A stretch of DNA of 50,232 bases, from NCBI GenBank assembly GCA_050741255.1, contig JBOIEQ010000011.1:1-50232 (forward strand), written 5' to 3'. This document shows positions 40,406-48,782 of the stretch, one piece after another. Within the stretch, counting starts at the first letter, position 1. Each line of letters begins with the position of its first letter. Source of the DNA: CAZXNF01 sp050741255. Its GTDB lineage: Bacteria > Pseudomonadota > Gammaproteobacteria > Burkholderiales > SG8-41. A program made the position numbers and the translations under genes. The notes under the pieces were generated by a model, which was not told the DNA's origin, did not search any database, and was given only the letters and a program-made list of their open reading frames with translations.

Positions 40406-40703
40406 GCGACGCTCCCGCGGCGGGTTCCAGCCAGTGTTCGTACACCTCGAGGAAAAGCCGGTCGGCGCGGCTGCCCGCGTAGTCGGGCCACACGTCGTGC
40501 TGCCGGAATACCACGCGGTAGTTGTGCACGGCGGGGCCGCCGGTGCGGCCGTAGGCGATTTCTTCCGGGTTGAGGAAGGTGCCGACCCAGGTGTCGACGA
40601 CGCCCGTCTTGCCGCGGATGAAGGACGGCGTGCGGACGTGACCCGTCTTGCGCAGGTCACGCACGCGCACGCGCTGGCCGGGTCGGAAGGCGGGGGCGCT
40701 CAT
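40395..40703 (-). CDS. Nitrile hydratase beta C-terminal-type subunit (SH3-like)
   Basis: A 102-residue protein equal to the C-terminal half of nitrile hydratase beta: F-x-P-G-x-R-V-R-V, then T-R-I-x-x-Y-x-R-G-K-x-G-x-V (here RTPSFIRGKTGVVDTW), then YRVVF and W-x-D-Y. It begins 4 bases inside the upstream small subunit gene. In thiocyanate hydrolase the two halves of beta are likewise separate polypeptides. Confidence 0.82.
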   Translation of the reverse strand: MSAPAFRPGQRVRVRDLRKTGHVRTPSFIRGKTGVVDTWVGTFLNPEEIAYGRTGGPAVHNYRVVFRQHDVWPDYAGSRADRLFLEVYEHWLEPAAGASRGG

Positions 40704-41038
40704 GGCTTGCGCCGGGCCTTGCGTTCGCGGCGACCGCGCTCGCGGTGCGTAATCTGCGCGATGCGTGCGTCCAGTTCTTCGCGGCTGACGATGCCTTTTT
40801 CCTCGAGCAGGTAGAGCAGGGCCTCGACGCGCCGCTCGTAGAAGGACAGGGCCTTGTATTTCTCCGCGCCGAAGCTTTCGTAGGCACGCCGCAGTTCGTC
40901 CACGTAAGTCATGCGCCGCCCGGCGTCGGCCAGGAGGTTGCGGACGATTTCCGCCCGCGGCTCCCAGCCTTCGAAGCGTTCGGGCACTTTGCGTACCCGG
41001 CCGGCGGGCAGACCGCCGATATCGTGATAACCGCGCAT
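40700..41038 (-). CDS. Nitrile hydratase beta N-terminal-type subunit
   Basis: A 112-residue protein starting MRGYHDIGGLPAG, the N-terminal signature of nitrile hydratase beta (and SCNase beta). Helices follow (WEPRAEIVRNLLADAGR, YVDELRRAYE, YYERRVEALLYLLEEKGI-like). The C-terminus is basic (RERGRRERKARRKP). It is shorter than the equivalent SCNase subunit. First gene of the operon. Confidence 0.78.
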   Translation of the reverse strand: MRGYHDIGGLPAGRVRKVPERFEGWEPRAEIVRNLLADAGRRMTYVDELRRAYESFGAEKYKALSFYERRVEALLYLLEEKGIVSREELDARIAQITHRERGRRERKARRKP

Positions 41039-41046
41039 GCCGGAGT

Positions 41047-41317
41047 GTAGAGCCTGTTATGGACCTAAACGTGCGCGGCGTTGAGCCAAAAGGGCTCGGA
41101 TGCTAGGCGCGAGGAGGCAGCATAGCCCTTCTATGCAACGACGAGCAACGACGCAGACGGGTCCTTTTGGCTCAACCCGAAGGGAACGCGGGATTCGGGG
41201 TCCATTGCGTTGTCGCCGCTCAGCTTGCAGTGCTGGCACTGCGGCGCGACCGGCTCCTAGCACTGAACCCCGACTTCCGCGTTCGCCGCATACGTTTAGG
41301 TCCATAACAGGCTCTAC
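41047..41317. mobile_element. MITE-like palindromic element, about 271 bp, without ORF
   Basis: Perfect 26-base terminal inverted repeats lie at 41047-41072 and 41292-41317 (including GCCTGTTATGGACCTAAACG). Nested inside are further inverted repeats (about 41080-41094 with 41163-41177; and about 41187-41203 with 41262-41280) and GATGCTAGGCGCGAGGAGGC-type hairpin sequence. No coding capacity is seen, so it is a non-autonomous element, possibly moved in trans. The right terminus lies inside the 3' end of the HpxZ/AtzH-like gene. Confidence 0.75.
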
Positions 41318-41685
41318 GTCGCCAGCATGCTCACGTGCGCCGCGACCACGCGCCAGCCTTCCGGCATCCGCATCCAGGTCTGCATCTGGCGGCCGATGCG
41401 GCCCCCGCGCGTGAACTGCACGCTGGCGGTGGCGGCATCGCGCCCGAAGGTAGTGACGACCTGGCGCTCGACGGTGCGTTCGAGTCCCGCCGCGGGGCGC
41501 GCGCCCCGGTAGCGGGAAATCTCGTCGTGACCGTAGAGCTGTTCGGCCGGGCCGTAGCGGATGGTGTGAGGGCTGACCCAGAACAGCTCGTTGAGGACGG
41601 CGACATCGTTCGTCACCAGCGCCTGCTCGTAGCGGGCAAGGGCGGCGGTGACTTCGGCGACGACTTCGGGGATATTGATCTGCAT
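41314..41685 (-). CDS. hpxZ: HpxZ/AtzH-like (DUF3225) protein
   Basis: A 123-residue protein of the SnoaL-like DUF3225 family: EVVAEVTAALARYEQALVTNDVAVLNELFW, RYGPAEQLYGHDEISRYRGAR, and a C-terminal GRQMQTWMRMPEGWRVVAAHVSML. HpxZ/AtzH members are linked to oxalurate or cyanuric-acid catabolism beside AtzE/HpxY amidases; AtzH has been described as acting on 1,3-dicarboxyurea. Here it ends the operon with AtzG, AtzE and AtzF. Its stop codon (TAG) is provided by the right terminal repeat of the adjacent MITE-like element. Confidence 0.82.
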   Translation of the reverse strand: MQINIPEVVAEVTAALARYEQALVTNDVAVLNELFWVSPHTIRYGPAEQLYGHDEISRYRGARPAAGLERTVERQVVTTFGRDAATASVQFTRGGRIGRQMQTWMRMPEGWRVVAAHVSMLAT

Positions 41686-41718
41686 GGGGTTTTCCTCCGG
41701 CCCGGAGGATAACGCACG

Positions 41719-42726
41719 CTACGACATGCCGGCGAAATGGCAGGCCGCAAGGTGGCCCGGCGCGAGTTCGCGCAGCACCGGGCCTTCGGTGCGGCAGCGT
41801 TCGACCTCCTGCGGGCAGCGGCCGGCGAAACGGCACACGTTCGGATCCGGGTCGATGGGGCTGCGCGGCTCTCCGGTCAGCACCTCGCGTTCATCGGGGC
41901 GGCCGCCGATCGACGGAATGGCGCGCACCAGCGCCCGCGTGTACGGATGGGCGGGCGTGCGGAACAGCGCGTCGGTCGGCCCCTGTTCGACCACGCGGCC
42001 CAGATACATGACGATCACCCGGTCGCACAACATGCGCACGACGTTGAGGTCGTGCGACACGAACAGATAGCTCATGCCGAGGTCGCGCTTCAGTTGCGCC
42101 AGCAGCTTGAGGATGGTCGCCTGCACCGAGACGTCGAGCGCCGCGGTCGGTTCGTCGAGGATCAGCAGGTCGGGCCGCACGACGATCGCGCGGGCGATGC
42201 CGACGCGCGCCTTCTGGCCGCCGGAGAGCTGGTGCGGATAGCGCGGCAGCAGTTCGACGGGCAGGCCCACCTGCAGGGCGGCAGCGGTGACGCGGGCGTC
42301 GAGCTTGCCCGCGGCCTGCGCGGGTTCCAGCCGCCGCAGCGGCTCGGCGATGGCGTCGAAGGCGGTGTAGCGCGGGTTGAGGCTGTCGGTGGGGTCCTGG
42401 AACACCATCTGGATCTTGGGCCGGAACTGCGTCTCGGCGAACTTGCGCGCGGGAATGAAGCCGATGTTGCGGCCTCTGAAGATGATGTCGCCGGCGGTCG
42501 GGTCAAGCATGCGCGTGATGAGCCGCACCAGCGTGGACTTGCCGCAGCCCGATTCGCCGACGAGGCCGACGCTTTCGCCCTCGCCGATCGAAAAGTTGAC
42601 GTCGTCCACCGCGTGCAGCAGTGGCACGTGGCGCGCCTTGCCGCGCAGCGCGGACAGCAGGGACGGCGTGCCGCCGACCGGGAAGTGCTTTTTCAGTTCG
42701 ACGCAGTCGAGGATATTGGACGCCAT
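41719..42726 (-). CDS. Peptide/nickel-type (Dpp/Opp) ABC transporter ATPase, second
   Basis: A 335-residue ABC ATPase of the DppF/OppF type. Walker A is GESGCGKST, signature LSGGQKARVGIARA, and Walker B LLILDEPTAALDVS. The C-terminal oligopeptide-transport extension has a CRFAGRCPQEVERC Cys motif, typical of OppF/DppF with an Fe-S-like or Cys-rich tail. The start is the M at 42726. It begins one base after the first ATPase gene. Energises the importer. Confidence 0.9.
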   Translation of the reverse strand: MASNILDCVELKKHFPVGGTPSLLSALRGKARHVPLLHAVDDVNFSIGEGESVGLVGESGCGKSTLVRLITRMLDPTAGDIIFRGRNIGFIPARKFAETQFRPKIQMVFQDPTDSLNPRYTAFDAIAEPLRRLEPAQAAGKLDARVTAAALQVGLPVELLPRYPHQLSGGQKARVGIARAIVVRPDLLILDEPTAALDVSVQATILKLLAQLKRDLGMSYLFVSHDLNVVRMLCDRVIVMYLGRVVEQGPTDALFRTPAHPYTRALVRAIPSIGGRPDEREVLTGEPRSPIDPDPNVCRFAGRCPQEVERCRTEGPVLRELAPGHLAACHFAGMS

Positions 42727-42727
42727 G

Positions 42728-43705
42728 TCACACCGATAGGGGGTTGAAGCAGCGCACTTCGTGGGCCGGTTCCACGTCCACCGTGGGCAGCGGGTCGGTC
42801 GTGCAGCGCGGCAGCGCGCGGTCGCAGCGGGCCTGGAAGCGGCAGGCCGGCAGGTCGTCGCGGCGCAGGTCGGGCAGGTTGCCGGGAATCGAGGACAGGG
42901 CATCGACGTTACCCGCGGGCGTGGGCGTCGAGGCGATGAGCCGCGCGGTGTACGGATGACAGGGCTTTGCGAAGAGCCGCGCGGTCGGCGCCGTTTCCAC
43001 CACGTGCCCGGCGTGCATGACGACGATGCGGTCGCAGTACTCGGAGGCGAGCGCGAGGTCATGCGTGATGAGGATGGTCGCCATCTTGCGTTCGCGCGCG
43101 AGGTCTCGCACCAGTTCCATGATCGCCGCCTGGGTGGTGACGTCGAGGCCGGTGGTCGGCTCGTCGGCGATCAGCAGTTGCGGGTTGCAGGCGAGCGCGA
43201 TGGCGATCATGACGCGCTGGCACTGGCCACCGGACAGTTCGAACGGATAGGCGTGGTAGCGCCGCTCCGGATCGGGGATGCGCACCTGGGTCAGGCAATC
43301 GATGGCCTTCTTCTTCAGGTCCGCCTGGATGGTCGCCGTGTGCGTGCGCAGCACATCCTCGATCTGCTTGCCGATGCGCCGGATGGGATTCAGCGCCGTG
43401 CGCGGACTCTGGAAGATCATCGCCGCTTCGCGGCCGCGCACTTCCTGCAGGGTTTTCTCGCTGGCGGCCAGCATGTCCAGGCCGCCGAAATTGATCGAGC
43501 CGCCGGCGATGCGCGCCGCGGCGTCGAGGATGCGCAGGATGCCGAAGGACAGCACGGATTTTCCCGAGCCGGATTCACCGACGATGCCGACGGTTTCGCC
43601 CTTGGCGACACTGAGCGTCAGGTTTTCCAGCGCGTGGACGGTGCCCGAGCGTGTGCGGAATTCGAGGGAAAAATCTTTGACTGAAAGCAGTGGGACTTCG
43701 CTCAT
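42728..43705 (-). CDS. Peptide-type (Dpp/Opp) ABC transporter ATPase, first
   Basis: A 325-residue DppD/OppD-type ATPase. Walker A is GESGSGKSV, signature LSGGQCQRVMIAIALA, and Walker B LLIADEPTTGLDVT. The C-terminal extension has a CRFQARCDRALPRC motif. The start at 43705 overlaps the permease stop by 4 bases. The two different ATPases form the heterodimer normal for Dpp/Opp systems. Confidence 0.9.
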   Translation of the reverse strand: MSEVPLLSVKDFSLEFRTRSGTVHALENLTLSVAKGETVGIVGESGSGKSVLSFGILRILDAAARIAGGSINFGGLDMLAASEKTLQEVRGREAAMIFQSPRTALNPIRRIGKQIEDVLRTHTATIQADLKKKAIDCLTQVRIPDPERRYHAYPFELSGGQCQRVMIAIALACNPQLLIADEPTTGLDVTTQAAIMELVRDLARERKMATILITHDLALASEYCDRIVVMHAGHVVETAPTARLFAKPCHPYTARLIASTPTPAGNVDALSSIPGNLPDLRRDDLPACRFQARCDRALPRCTTDPLPTVDVEPAHEVRCFNPLSV

Positions 43706-44577
43706 GTCCGCGTCCTCGGATCCATGATGTCGCGCAGCCCGTCGCCGAGCAGGTTGAAGCAGAACACGGCGAGCATCAGCGTGGCGCCGGGGAACAGCGC
43801 CACCCACCATTCACCGGAGATGATGTAGGTCGCGCCTTCCGCAACCATGATCCCCCACTCGGCCTGCGGCGGGCGCACGCCGAGGCCGATGAAGGAGAGT
43901 CCCGCGGCGTTGAGGATGGCCCAGCCCATGTTGAGCGAAATCTGCACCATCATCGGCGGCAGTACGTTGGGAAAGACGTGCACGGCGAGCGTGCGCAGGT
44001 CAGAGTTGCCGGCGAGGCGCGCGGCTTCCACGAAGCCCGCGTTGCGGCGCACGTTGACCTCGGTGCGCGAGACGCGGATGTAGAAGGGCAGGTTGATGAT
44101 GGCGGTGGCGAGCACGATGTTGAACACCGTGTTGCCGAGCGCCGCCACGATGCCCATCGCCAGCACGAACAGCGGGAAGGCCATGATGGTGTCGGACACG
44201 CGACCGATGATGCGGTCGGCCCAGCCGCCGTAGAAGCCGGCGATCGAGCCCAGCGCGGAGCCGATGAAGAAGGACGCGAACACGGCCGAGATCGCGATGC
44301 CGAAGTCGAGCTGCGTGGCGACGATGATGCGCGAGAGGATGTCACGGCCCAGCGAATCGGTGCCGAACCAGTGCGCGGCCGACGGCGCCTGCAGCGCGGC
44401 CTGGGTGTCGGAGGCCAGCGGGTCGTAGGGCGCGATCCACGGCCCGAAGATCGCGAGCACGACGAAGAAGGTGAAGAGCAGGAAGGCGCCGAGCGTGACC
44501 GGGTTTTCGGTCGCGACGTAGCGGATGTGCCTGGCGGTCGCGCGCCAGCCGGGAGCGCTCAGGGCAGCGGTGGCCAT
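43702..44577 (-). CDS. Dpp-type ABC transporter permease (DppC-like)
   Basis: A 291-residue permease. It has a DppC-like N-terminal strand and TM1 (PVTLGAFLLFTFFVVLAIFGPWIAP), then HWFGTDSLGRDILSRIIV, and the EAA loop EAARLAGNSDLRTLAVHVFPNVLPP. It heterodimerises with the preceding DppB-like permease. No anomaly. Confidence 0.92.
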   Translation of the reverse strand: MATAALSAPGWRATARHIRYVATENPVTLGAFLLFTFFVVLAIFGPWIAPYDPLASDTQAALQAPSAAHWFGTDSLGRDILSRIIVATQLDFGIAISAVFASFFIGSALGSIAGFYGGWADRIIGRVSDTIMAFPLFVLAMGIVAALGNTVFNIVLATAIINLPFYIRVSRTEVNVRRNAGFVEAARLAGNSDLRTLAVHVFPNVLPPMMVQISLNMGWAILNAAGLSFIGLGVRPPQAEWGIMVAEGATYIISGEWWVALFPGATLMLAVFCFNLLGDGLRDIMDPRTRT

Positions 44578-44580
44578 CGC

Positions 44581-45594
44581 TTATCCTTCCATTCCGACGC
44601 GGGGATCGATCACGCCGTACAGAATGTCGATCACGAGATTCAACGCCACGTACAGCAGCGCCATCGTCAGCACGAAGCCCTGCACGGGGGCGTAATCGGA
44701 AGAGACCAGGGCCTCGATGACGTAGGAGCCGATGCCGGGCCACGCGAAGACCTTTTCCACCAGCACGTTGGAGCCGAGCAGGAAGGAGAACACCATGCCG
44801 AGCGTGGTGACCACCGGCAGCAGCGCGTTGCGGAAGGCGTAGGCGTAGAGCACCTTGGTGCGGGACAGGCCCGAGGCGCGGGCGGTGCGGATGAAGTCCG
44901 AGGACAGCACGCCGAGCATGGAGGCGCGCGTCATGCGCATGAGCGGCGCCATCACGAACAGCCCCAGCGTGATGGCGGGCAGGATGATCTGCGTCGCGCA
45001 GGCCCGGAACAGTTCGAAGTCGCGCGCGAGCAGGCTGTCGATGAGGTACAGCCCCGTCACGGTCGGCGGCGCCGAAAACGTCACGTCCACGCGGCCGAGC
45101 GGCGAGGGCGCGATGCCGAGCAGGTAATAGAAGATGTACGCCAGCAGCAGCCCCGTGAAGAAGGTCGGCAGCGACACGCCGGCGGTGGCGAGCAGGCGGC
45201 ACAGGTGGTCGACCCAGGAACCGGGACGCGTGGCGGCCAGCACGCCCAGCGGAATGGCGAGCGAGCAGGCGAACAGCAGCCCGCACAGCGTCAGTTCGAG
45301 CGACGCCGGGAGGCGCGACTTGATCTCCTTCAGTACCGGCTGGCCGGTGGACAGTGAGTTGCCGAGATCGCCCTGCGCCAGCTCCTTGATGTAGACCACG
45401 AACTGCTGCGGCAGGGATTTGTCGAGGCCGAGGGTCTTGCGGACCTGCTCGATCGCTTCTTGGGTCGCGGCGGGCCCGGCGAAGTAGGCCGCGGGGTCGC
45501 CCGGCAGCGCGCGCGTGAGCAGGAAGGTGACGATGATCACGCCGATCACGTTGGGCAGCGCGCCCACCAGGCGTTTCAGGATCATGCGCAGCAT
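44581..45594 (-). CDS. Dpp-type ABC transporter permease (DppB-like)
   Basis: A 337-residue permease. It has DppB-type RALPGDPAAYFAGPAATQEAIEQVRKTLGLDKSLPQQF after the first helix, then GQPVLKEIKSRLPASLELTL, and the EAA loop TARASGLSRTKVLYAYAFRNALLP. The start at 45594 shares a base with the amidase stop. With the DppC-like protein it forms the channel. Confidence 0.92.
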   Translation of the reverse strand: MLRMILKRLVGALPNVIGVIIVTFLLTRALPGDPAAYFAGPAATQEAIEQVRKTLGLDKSLPQQFVVYIKELAQGDLGNSLSTGQPVLKEIKSRLPASLELTLCGLLFACSLAIPLGVLAATRPGSWVDHLCRLLATAGVSLPTFFTGLLLAYIFYYLLGIAPSPLGRVDVTFSAPPTVTGLYLIDSLLARDFELFRACATQIILPAITLGLFVMAPLMRMTRASMLGVLSSDFIRTARASGLSRTKVLYAYAFRNALLPVVTTLGMVFSFLLGSNVLVEKVFAWPGIGSYVIEALVSSDYAPVQGFVLTMALLYVALNLVIDILYGVIDPRVGMEG

Positions 45595-46913
45595 CAGTGC
45601 CTCTCCGCCGGCTGAAAGCTCGCCGCGCCGCCGGCTTCCAGCGCGCGCGCGACGCGGAAGCACAGGTCTTCACGCCAGGGCGCCGCGATGATCTGCATGC
45701 CGACGGGCAGGCCGTCGAGCCTGCCGACGGGTGCCGCGATCACCGGCAGGCCGATGCAGGAGATGGGCTGCGTGAGCAGGCCCGTATTCGGCCGCGCGAG
45801 CATTTCCGTGCCGCGCAGCGTGAAGGTGTCCTGACCGATGCGGTGCGCAGGCCGCGGCGTGGCGGGCGCGAGGATCACGTCGACGGTCTTGAACAGGGCC
45901 ATGACCTGGCGGTAGTACCAGCGGCGCACCCGCTGTGCCTGCAGGTACCAGGCCGCGGGCATCAGGGCGCCGGCGAGCAGGCGGTCGCGGATCAGCGGCT
46001 CGAAGTCATCGGGCCGCTTGCGCAGGTCGGGCAGATGCAATTGGGCGCCCTCGGAAGCGGTGATGACGTAGGCTGCGCCGCGGCCGCGCGCGGCCTCCGG
46101 GATCTCTATCGTCTGCGTGACCCCCAGCGCGGCGGCGGCCTGCTCCACCAGCGCGACGACTTCGGGTTCGGCGTTGTCCTCGAAGTAGCCGACCGCGCGC
46201 GCGATGCGCAGGCCGGTGATGCCGTGCTCGAGTTGCCCAAACACCGGCTCGGGCGCGGCGGTGGTGCAGGCGGCGTCTCCCGCGTCGGGACCTTGCATGA
46301 CATCGTAGGCGGCGGCGAGGGTGGCGACGCTGTTGGCGAACGGCCCGACGTGATCGAGCGAATGCACGAAGGGATAAGTCCCGGCCCGCGACAGCCGGCC
46401 GTAAGTGGGCTTCAGGCCCCACACGCCGCAGAAGGACGACGGCACGCGGATCGAACCGTTGGTGTCGGAGCCCAGCGTGAGCGGCACCAGCCCCGCCGCG
46501 ACGGCTGCGGCCGATCCGCCGGAGGAGCCGCCCGCGATGTGGTCCAGGCGGTGCGGATTGCGCGTCGGGCCGTAGTGCGTGTTCTCGGTCGTGAAGCCGT
46601 AGGCGTACTCGTCCATGTTGAGCGTGCCGACCAGCACCGCGCCAGCCGCCTCGAGGCGCGAGACGAGCGTGGCGTCACGCGCCGCGGGCGGCGCTTCGCG
46701 GTTGATCTTCGAACCGGCCAGCGTCGGCAGGCCCGCCACGTCGAACAGGTTCTTCACCGCGAACGGCATGCCGGCGAGCGGGCCCGTCGTGCCGTACACG
46801 CGCGCGGCCTGCTCGCACGCGCGCGCCTCCGTGAGATCGACGAAGGCGTTGATCGCCGGGTTGCGCGCGCGGATGTCCGCGAACACCTGCCCGATGGAGG
46901 GTGCGGCGTTCAC
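45594..46913 (-). CDS. atzE: AtzE-family amidohydrolase
   Basis: A 439-residue amidase-signature enzyme. The Ser-cisSer-Lys triad is visible: K54 (FAVKN), Ser in GGSSGGS (128-134), and nucleophile S154 in LGSDTNGSIRVPSSFCGVWGLKPTYGRLSRAG. The stretch after GGSSGG and the GLKPTYGRLSRAGTYPF block are those of AtzE/HpxY. AtzE deaminates 1-carboxybiuret; HpxY-like relatives act on oxalurate-type amides. GTG at 46913 has GGAG five bases upstream and gives a normal start. It directly follows atzG, with which AtzE forms a complex. Confidence 0.87.
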   Translation of the reverse strand: MNAAPSIGQVFADIRARNPAINAFVDLTEARACEQAARVYGTTGPLAGMPFAVKNLFDVAGLPTLAGSKINREAPPAARDATLVSRLEAAGAVLVGTLNMDEYAYGFTTENTHYGPTRNPHRLDHIAGGSSGGSAAAVAAGLVPLTLGSDTNGSIRVPSSFCGVWGLKPTYGRLSRAGTYPFVHSLDHVGPFANSVATLAAAYDVMQGPDAGDAACTTAAPEPVFGQLEHGITGLRIARAVGYFEDNAEPEVVALVEQAAAALGVTQTIEIPEAARGRGAAYVITASEGAQLHLPDLRKRPDDFEPLIRDRLLAGALMPAAWYLQAQRVRRWYYRQVMALFKTVDVILAPATPRPAHRIGQDTFTLRGTEMLARPNTGLLTQPISCIGLPVIAAPVGRLDGLPVGMQIIAAPWREDLCFRVARALEAGGAASFQPAERH

Positions 46914-46949
46914 GGTGTCTCCACGCGGTTCATGACGTCCCACGCCGTT

Positions 46950-47138
46950 TTACGGCGTCCATACGGGCGCGGGTTCGTCCGCGGGGTCGAGGTCCACCAC
47001 CAGCACCGGCTGCGACAGCCGCGCGATCAGGCGCAGGTTGGCGAGGACGCCGGGCACGTGCGCGGCGGCGAGGCCCAGGCCCTGCAGCTGCGCCGCCTGC
47101 CGCACGAAGTCCTCGTCGAGGATGTCGTCGTCGCTCAC
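46950..47138 (-). CDS. atzG: AtzG-like small subunit (DUF4089/GatC-like)
   Basis: A 62-residue protein of the AtzG/DUF4089 type: DEDFVRQAAQLQGLGLAAAHVPGVLANLRLIARLSQPVL, then PADEPAPVWTP. AtzG is the GatC-like partner that AtzE needs, and the order atzG-atzE matches. The GTG start at 47138 overlaps the transporter gene stop as GTGA. This ORF had to be recovered from a long antisense-frame ORF. Confidence 0.8.
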   Translation of the reverse strand: MSDDDILDEDFVRQAAQLQGLGLAAAHVPGVLANLRLIARLSQPVLVVDLDPADEPAPVWTP

Positions 47139-48736
47139 ACCTTCTCCAGGTTGCGGTAATCCGGCTGCAGGTGGAACCAGTAGACGTAGCCCTGGATGTT
47201 CTTCTGCATGGCCACGTCCATGTTGGGCTGGGCCACCGGGATGCGCGGCACCTCGTCGAACGCGATGTTGACGAAGCCGGCGACATCGGCCGCATACTTC
47301 TTCGGGTCGGACTCGAAGCGCGCGGCCTCGATGAACTTGTCCATCGCCGGATTCTTGTACGACATGGTGTTGAACACCGCGTCCTGCGAGTGGTAGCACC
47401 AGAAGAAAAAGTACTCCGGATAATTCAGCCACCCGCCGAAGCGGTTGAAGATCATCGGCATGTCCTTCTTCAGCAGCGCCGCGCGCCAGTTCGCGCCCGG
47501 GATCTTCTCGATCGTCACCTTGATGCCGATCGCGGCCAGCGCTTCCTGCACCAGGATGCACGCCGGTTCCGAGATGGTGCCGCTGCCGAGGTCGAAGGAC
47601 AGCGTGGTTTCGATGGGACCGACGCCGGCTTCCTTCATCAGCGCCTTGGCCTTGGCGGGGTCGTACTTGTAGCCGGTGGGCTGCGGCCAGCTCGTGCCGC
47701 TCGCCTTGTTCTCCTTGTCGCCCCACATTTTGGTCGCGCGCTTGTAGAACGCGGTGTCCATGATTTTTTCGTAGGGGATGGCGTAGGCGACCGCCTGCCG
47801 CACCTTGACGTTGTTGAAGGGCGGCTTGTTCACGTTCATGCCGATGTACCAGAGCGCGTTTTCGATCGGCGTGCTGACGACGTTGACCTTGCCGGCCTGC
47901 GACATCTCGAGAAAGTCCTTGGGCGGCATCTCGTAGGTCACGTCGATGTCGCCTTTCTCCAGCAGCGCGCGGCGGTTGCCGGCCGACGGAATTTCGCGCT
48001 GCACGACGCGCCGGATCTTGGGCAGCTTGCCGCTCTTCCATTCCTCGAAGCGGGTGTAGATGACTTCCTGGCCCGGCTTCCACGATTCGAGCTTGTAGGC
48101 GCCGCCGCCCGCGGTGTTGTTCTTGGTCCAGTCGAGGCCCCAGGGATCCTTCTCGGTCACGTTCTTCTTCACCAGCTCGGAGTTGAAGACGCAGGGCACC
48201 GGCACCGCGAGGTCCACCATGGACAGCTTGTCCTTGCGGATGAAGTCCACGCGGAAGGTGTAATCGTCGACGACGACGAACTGCTCGGGCTTCTCGATGG
48301 AGCCCGCCTTCATCTGGAAGGTGGGAAAGCCGCCGACCGTGACCATGCGGTCGAAGGACCACTTCACGTCCTTGGCGGTGACCGGCGTGCCGTCGTGGAA
48401 TTTCGCGTCGCGGCGCAGCTTGAAGGTGACCGACATGCCGTCCTTCGCCATCTGCCAGGACTCTGCGAGTTCCGGTTCGAGCTTCGTGTAGTCGTACATC
48501 ATCACGCCGTTGGGGCCCTTCTTCTTGCCGAAGGTCATCAGGCGGTCGTAGCACAGCCAGGACACGCCGTAGCTCGGGCGGTTGGCGCCGACGGTGTGGA
48601 TATCGAGCGAATTGGGCCCGGTCTCGTTGGCCACGATCAGCAGTTCCTGCCGTCGCGATTGCGCGAGCGCGTCGAGCGGGACCAGCGTGGCGCCCGCCAT
48701 CATGGCCGAGGATTTGAGGAAGTCGCGTCGTTTCAT
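47135..48736 (-). CDS. Dpp-type ABC transporter substrate-binding protein (Tat-exported)
   Basis: A 533-residue family 5 extracellular solute-binding protein. The N-terminus MKRRDFLKSSAMMAGATL is a twin-arginine signal. The hallmark is the LAESWQMAKDGMSVTFKLRRDAKFHDGTPVTAKDVKWSFDR region. Family members carry peptides, nickel, opines, glutathione or ureides. Being next to atzG-atzE, it likely delivers the amide-type substrate to the cell. The C-terminus overlaps atzG by four bases. Confidence 0.9.
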   Translation of the reverse strand: MKRRDFLKSSAMMAGATLVPLDALAQSRRQELLIVANETGPNSLDIHTVGANRPSYGVSWLCYDRLMTFGKKKGPNGVMMYDYTKLEPELAESWQMAKDGMSVTFKLRRDAKFHDGTPVTAKDVKWSFDRMVTVGGFPTFQMKAGSIEKPEQFVVVDDYTFRVDFIRKDKLSMVDLAVPVPCVFNSELVKKNVTEKDPWGLDWTKNNTAGGGAYKLESWKPGQEVIYTRFEEWKSGKLPKIRRVVQREIPSAGNRRALLEKGDIDVTYEMPPKDFLEMSQAGKVNVVSTPIENALWYIGMNVNKPPFNNVKVRQAVAYAIPYEKIMDTAFYKRATKMWGDKENKASGTSWPQPTGYKYDPAKAKALMKEAGVGPIETTLSFDLGSGTISEPACILVQEALAAIGIKVTIEKIPGANWRAALLKKDMPMIFNRFGGWLNYPEYFFFWCYHSQDAVFNTMSYKNPAMDKFIEAARFESDPKKYAADVAGFVNIAFDEVPRIPVAQPNMDVAMQKNIQGYVYWFHLQPDYRNLEKV

Positions 48737-48752
48737 GGGGCTCTCCTAGGAA

Positions 48753-48780
48753 GGATTCAGGACTCGGGATTCAGGATTCG
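48753..48780. repeat. GGATTCAGGATTC-type direct sub-repeats (family E, single arm)
   Basis: Two near-tandem copies of GGATTCAGGA[CT]TCG in the 46-bp gap between two genes. Unlike families A to D and F, only one arm is seen. Confidence 0.75.
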
Positions 48781-48782
48781 AC

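Noticed and set aside
45594..46913. The amidase as a GatA (Glu-tRNA amidotransferase) subunit.
   Set aside because: The sequence around GLKPTYGRLSRAG and the neighbours AtzG, HpxZ and AtzF fit AtzE/HpxY, and there is no GatB.
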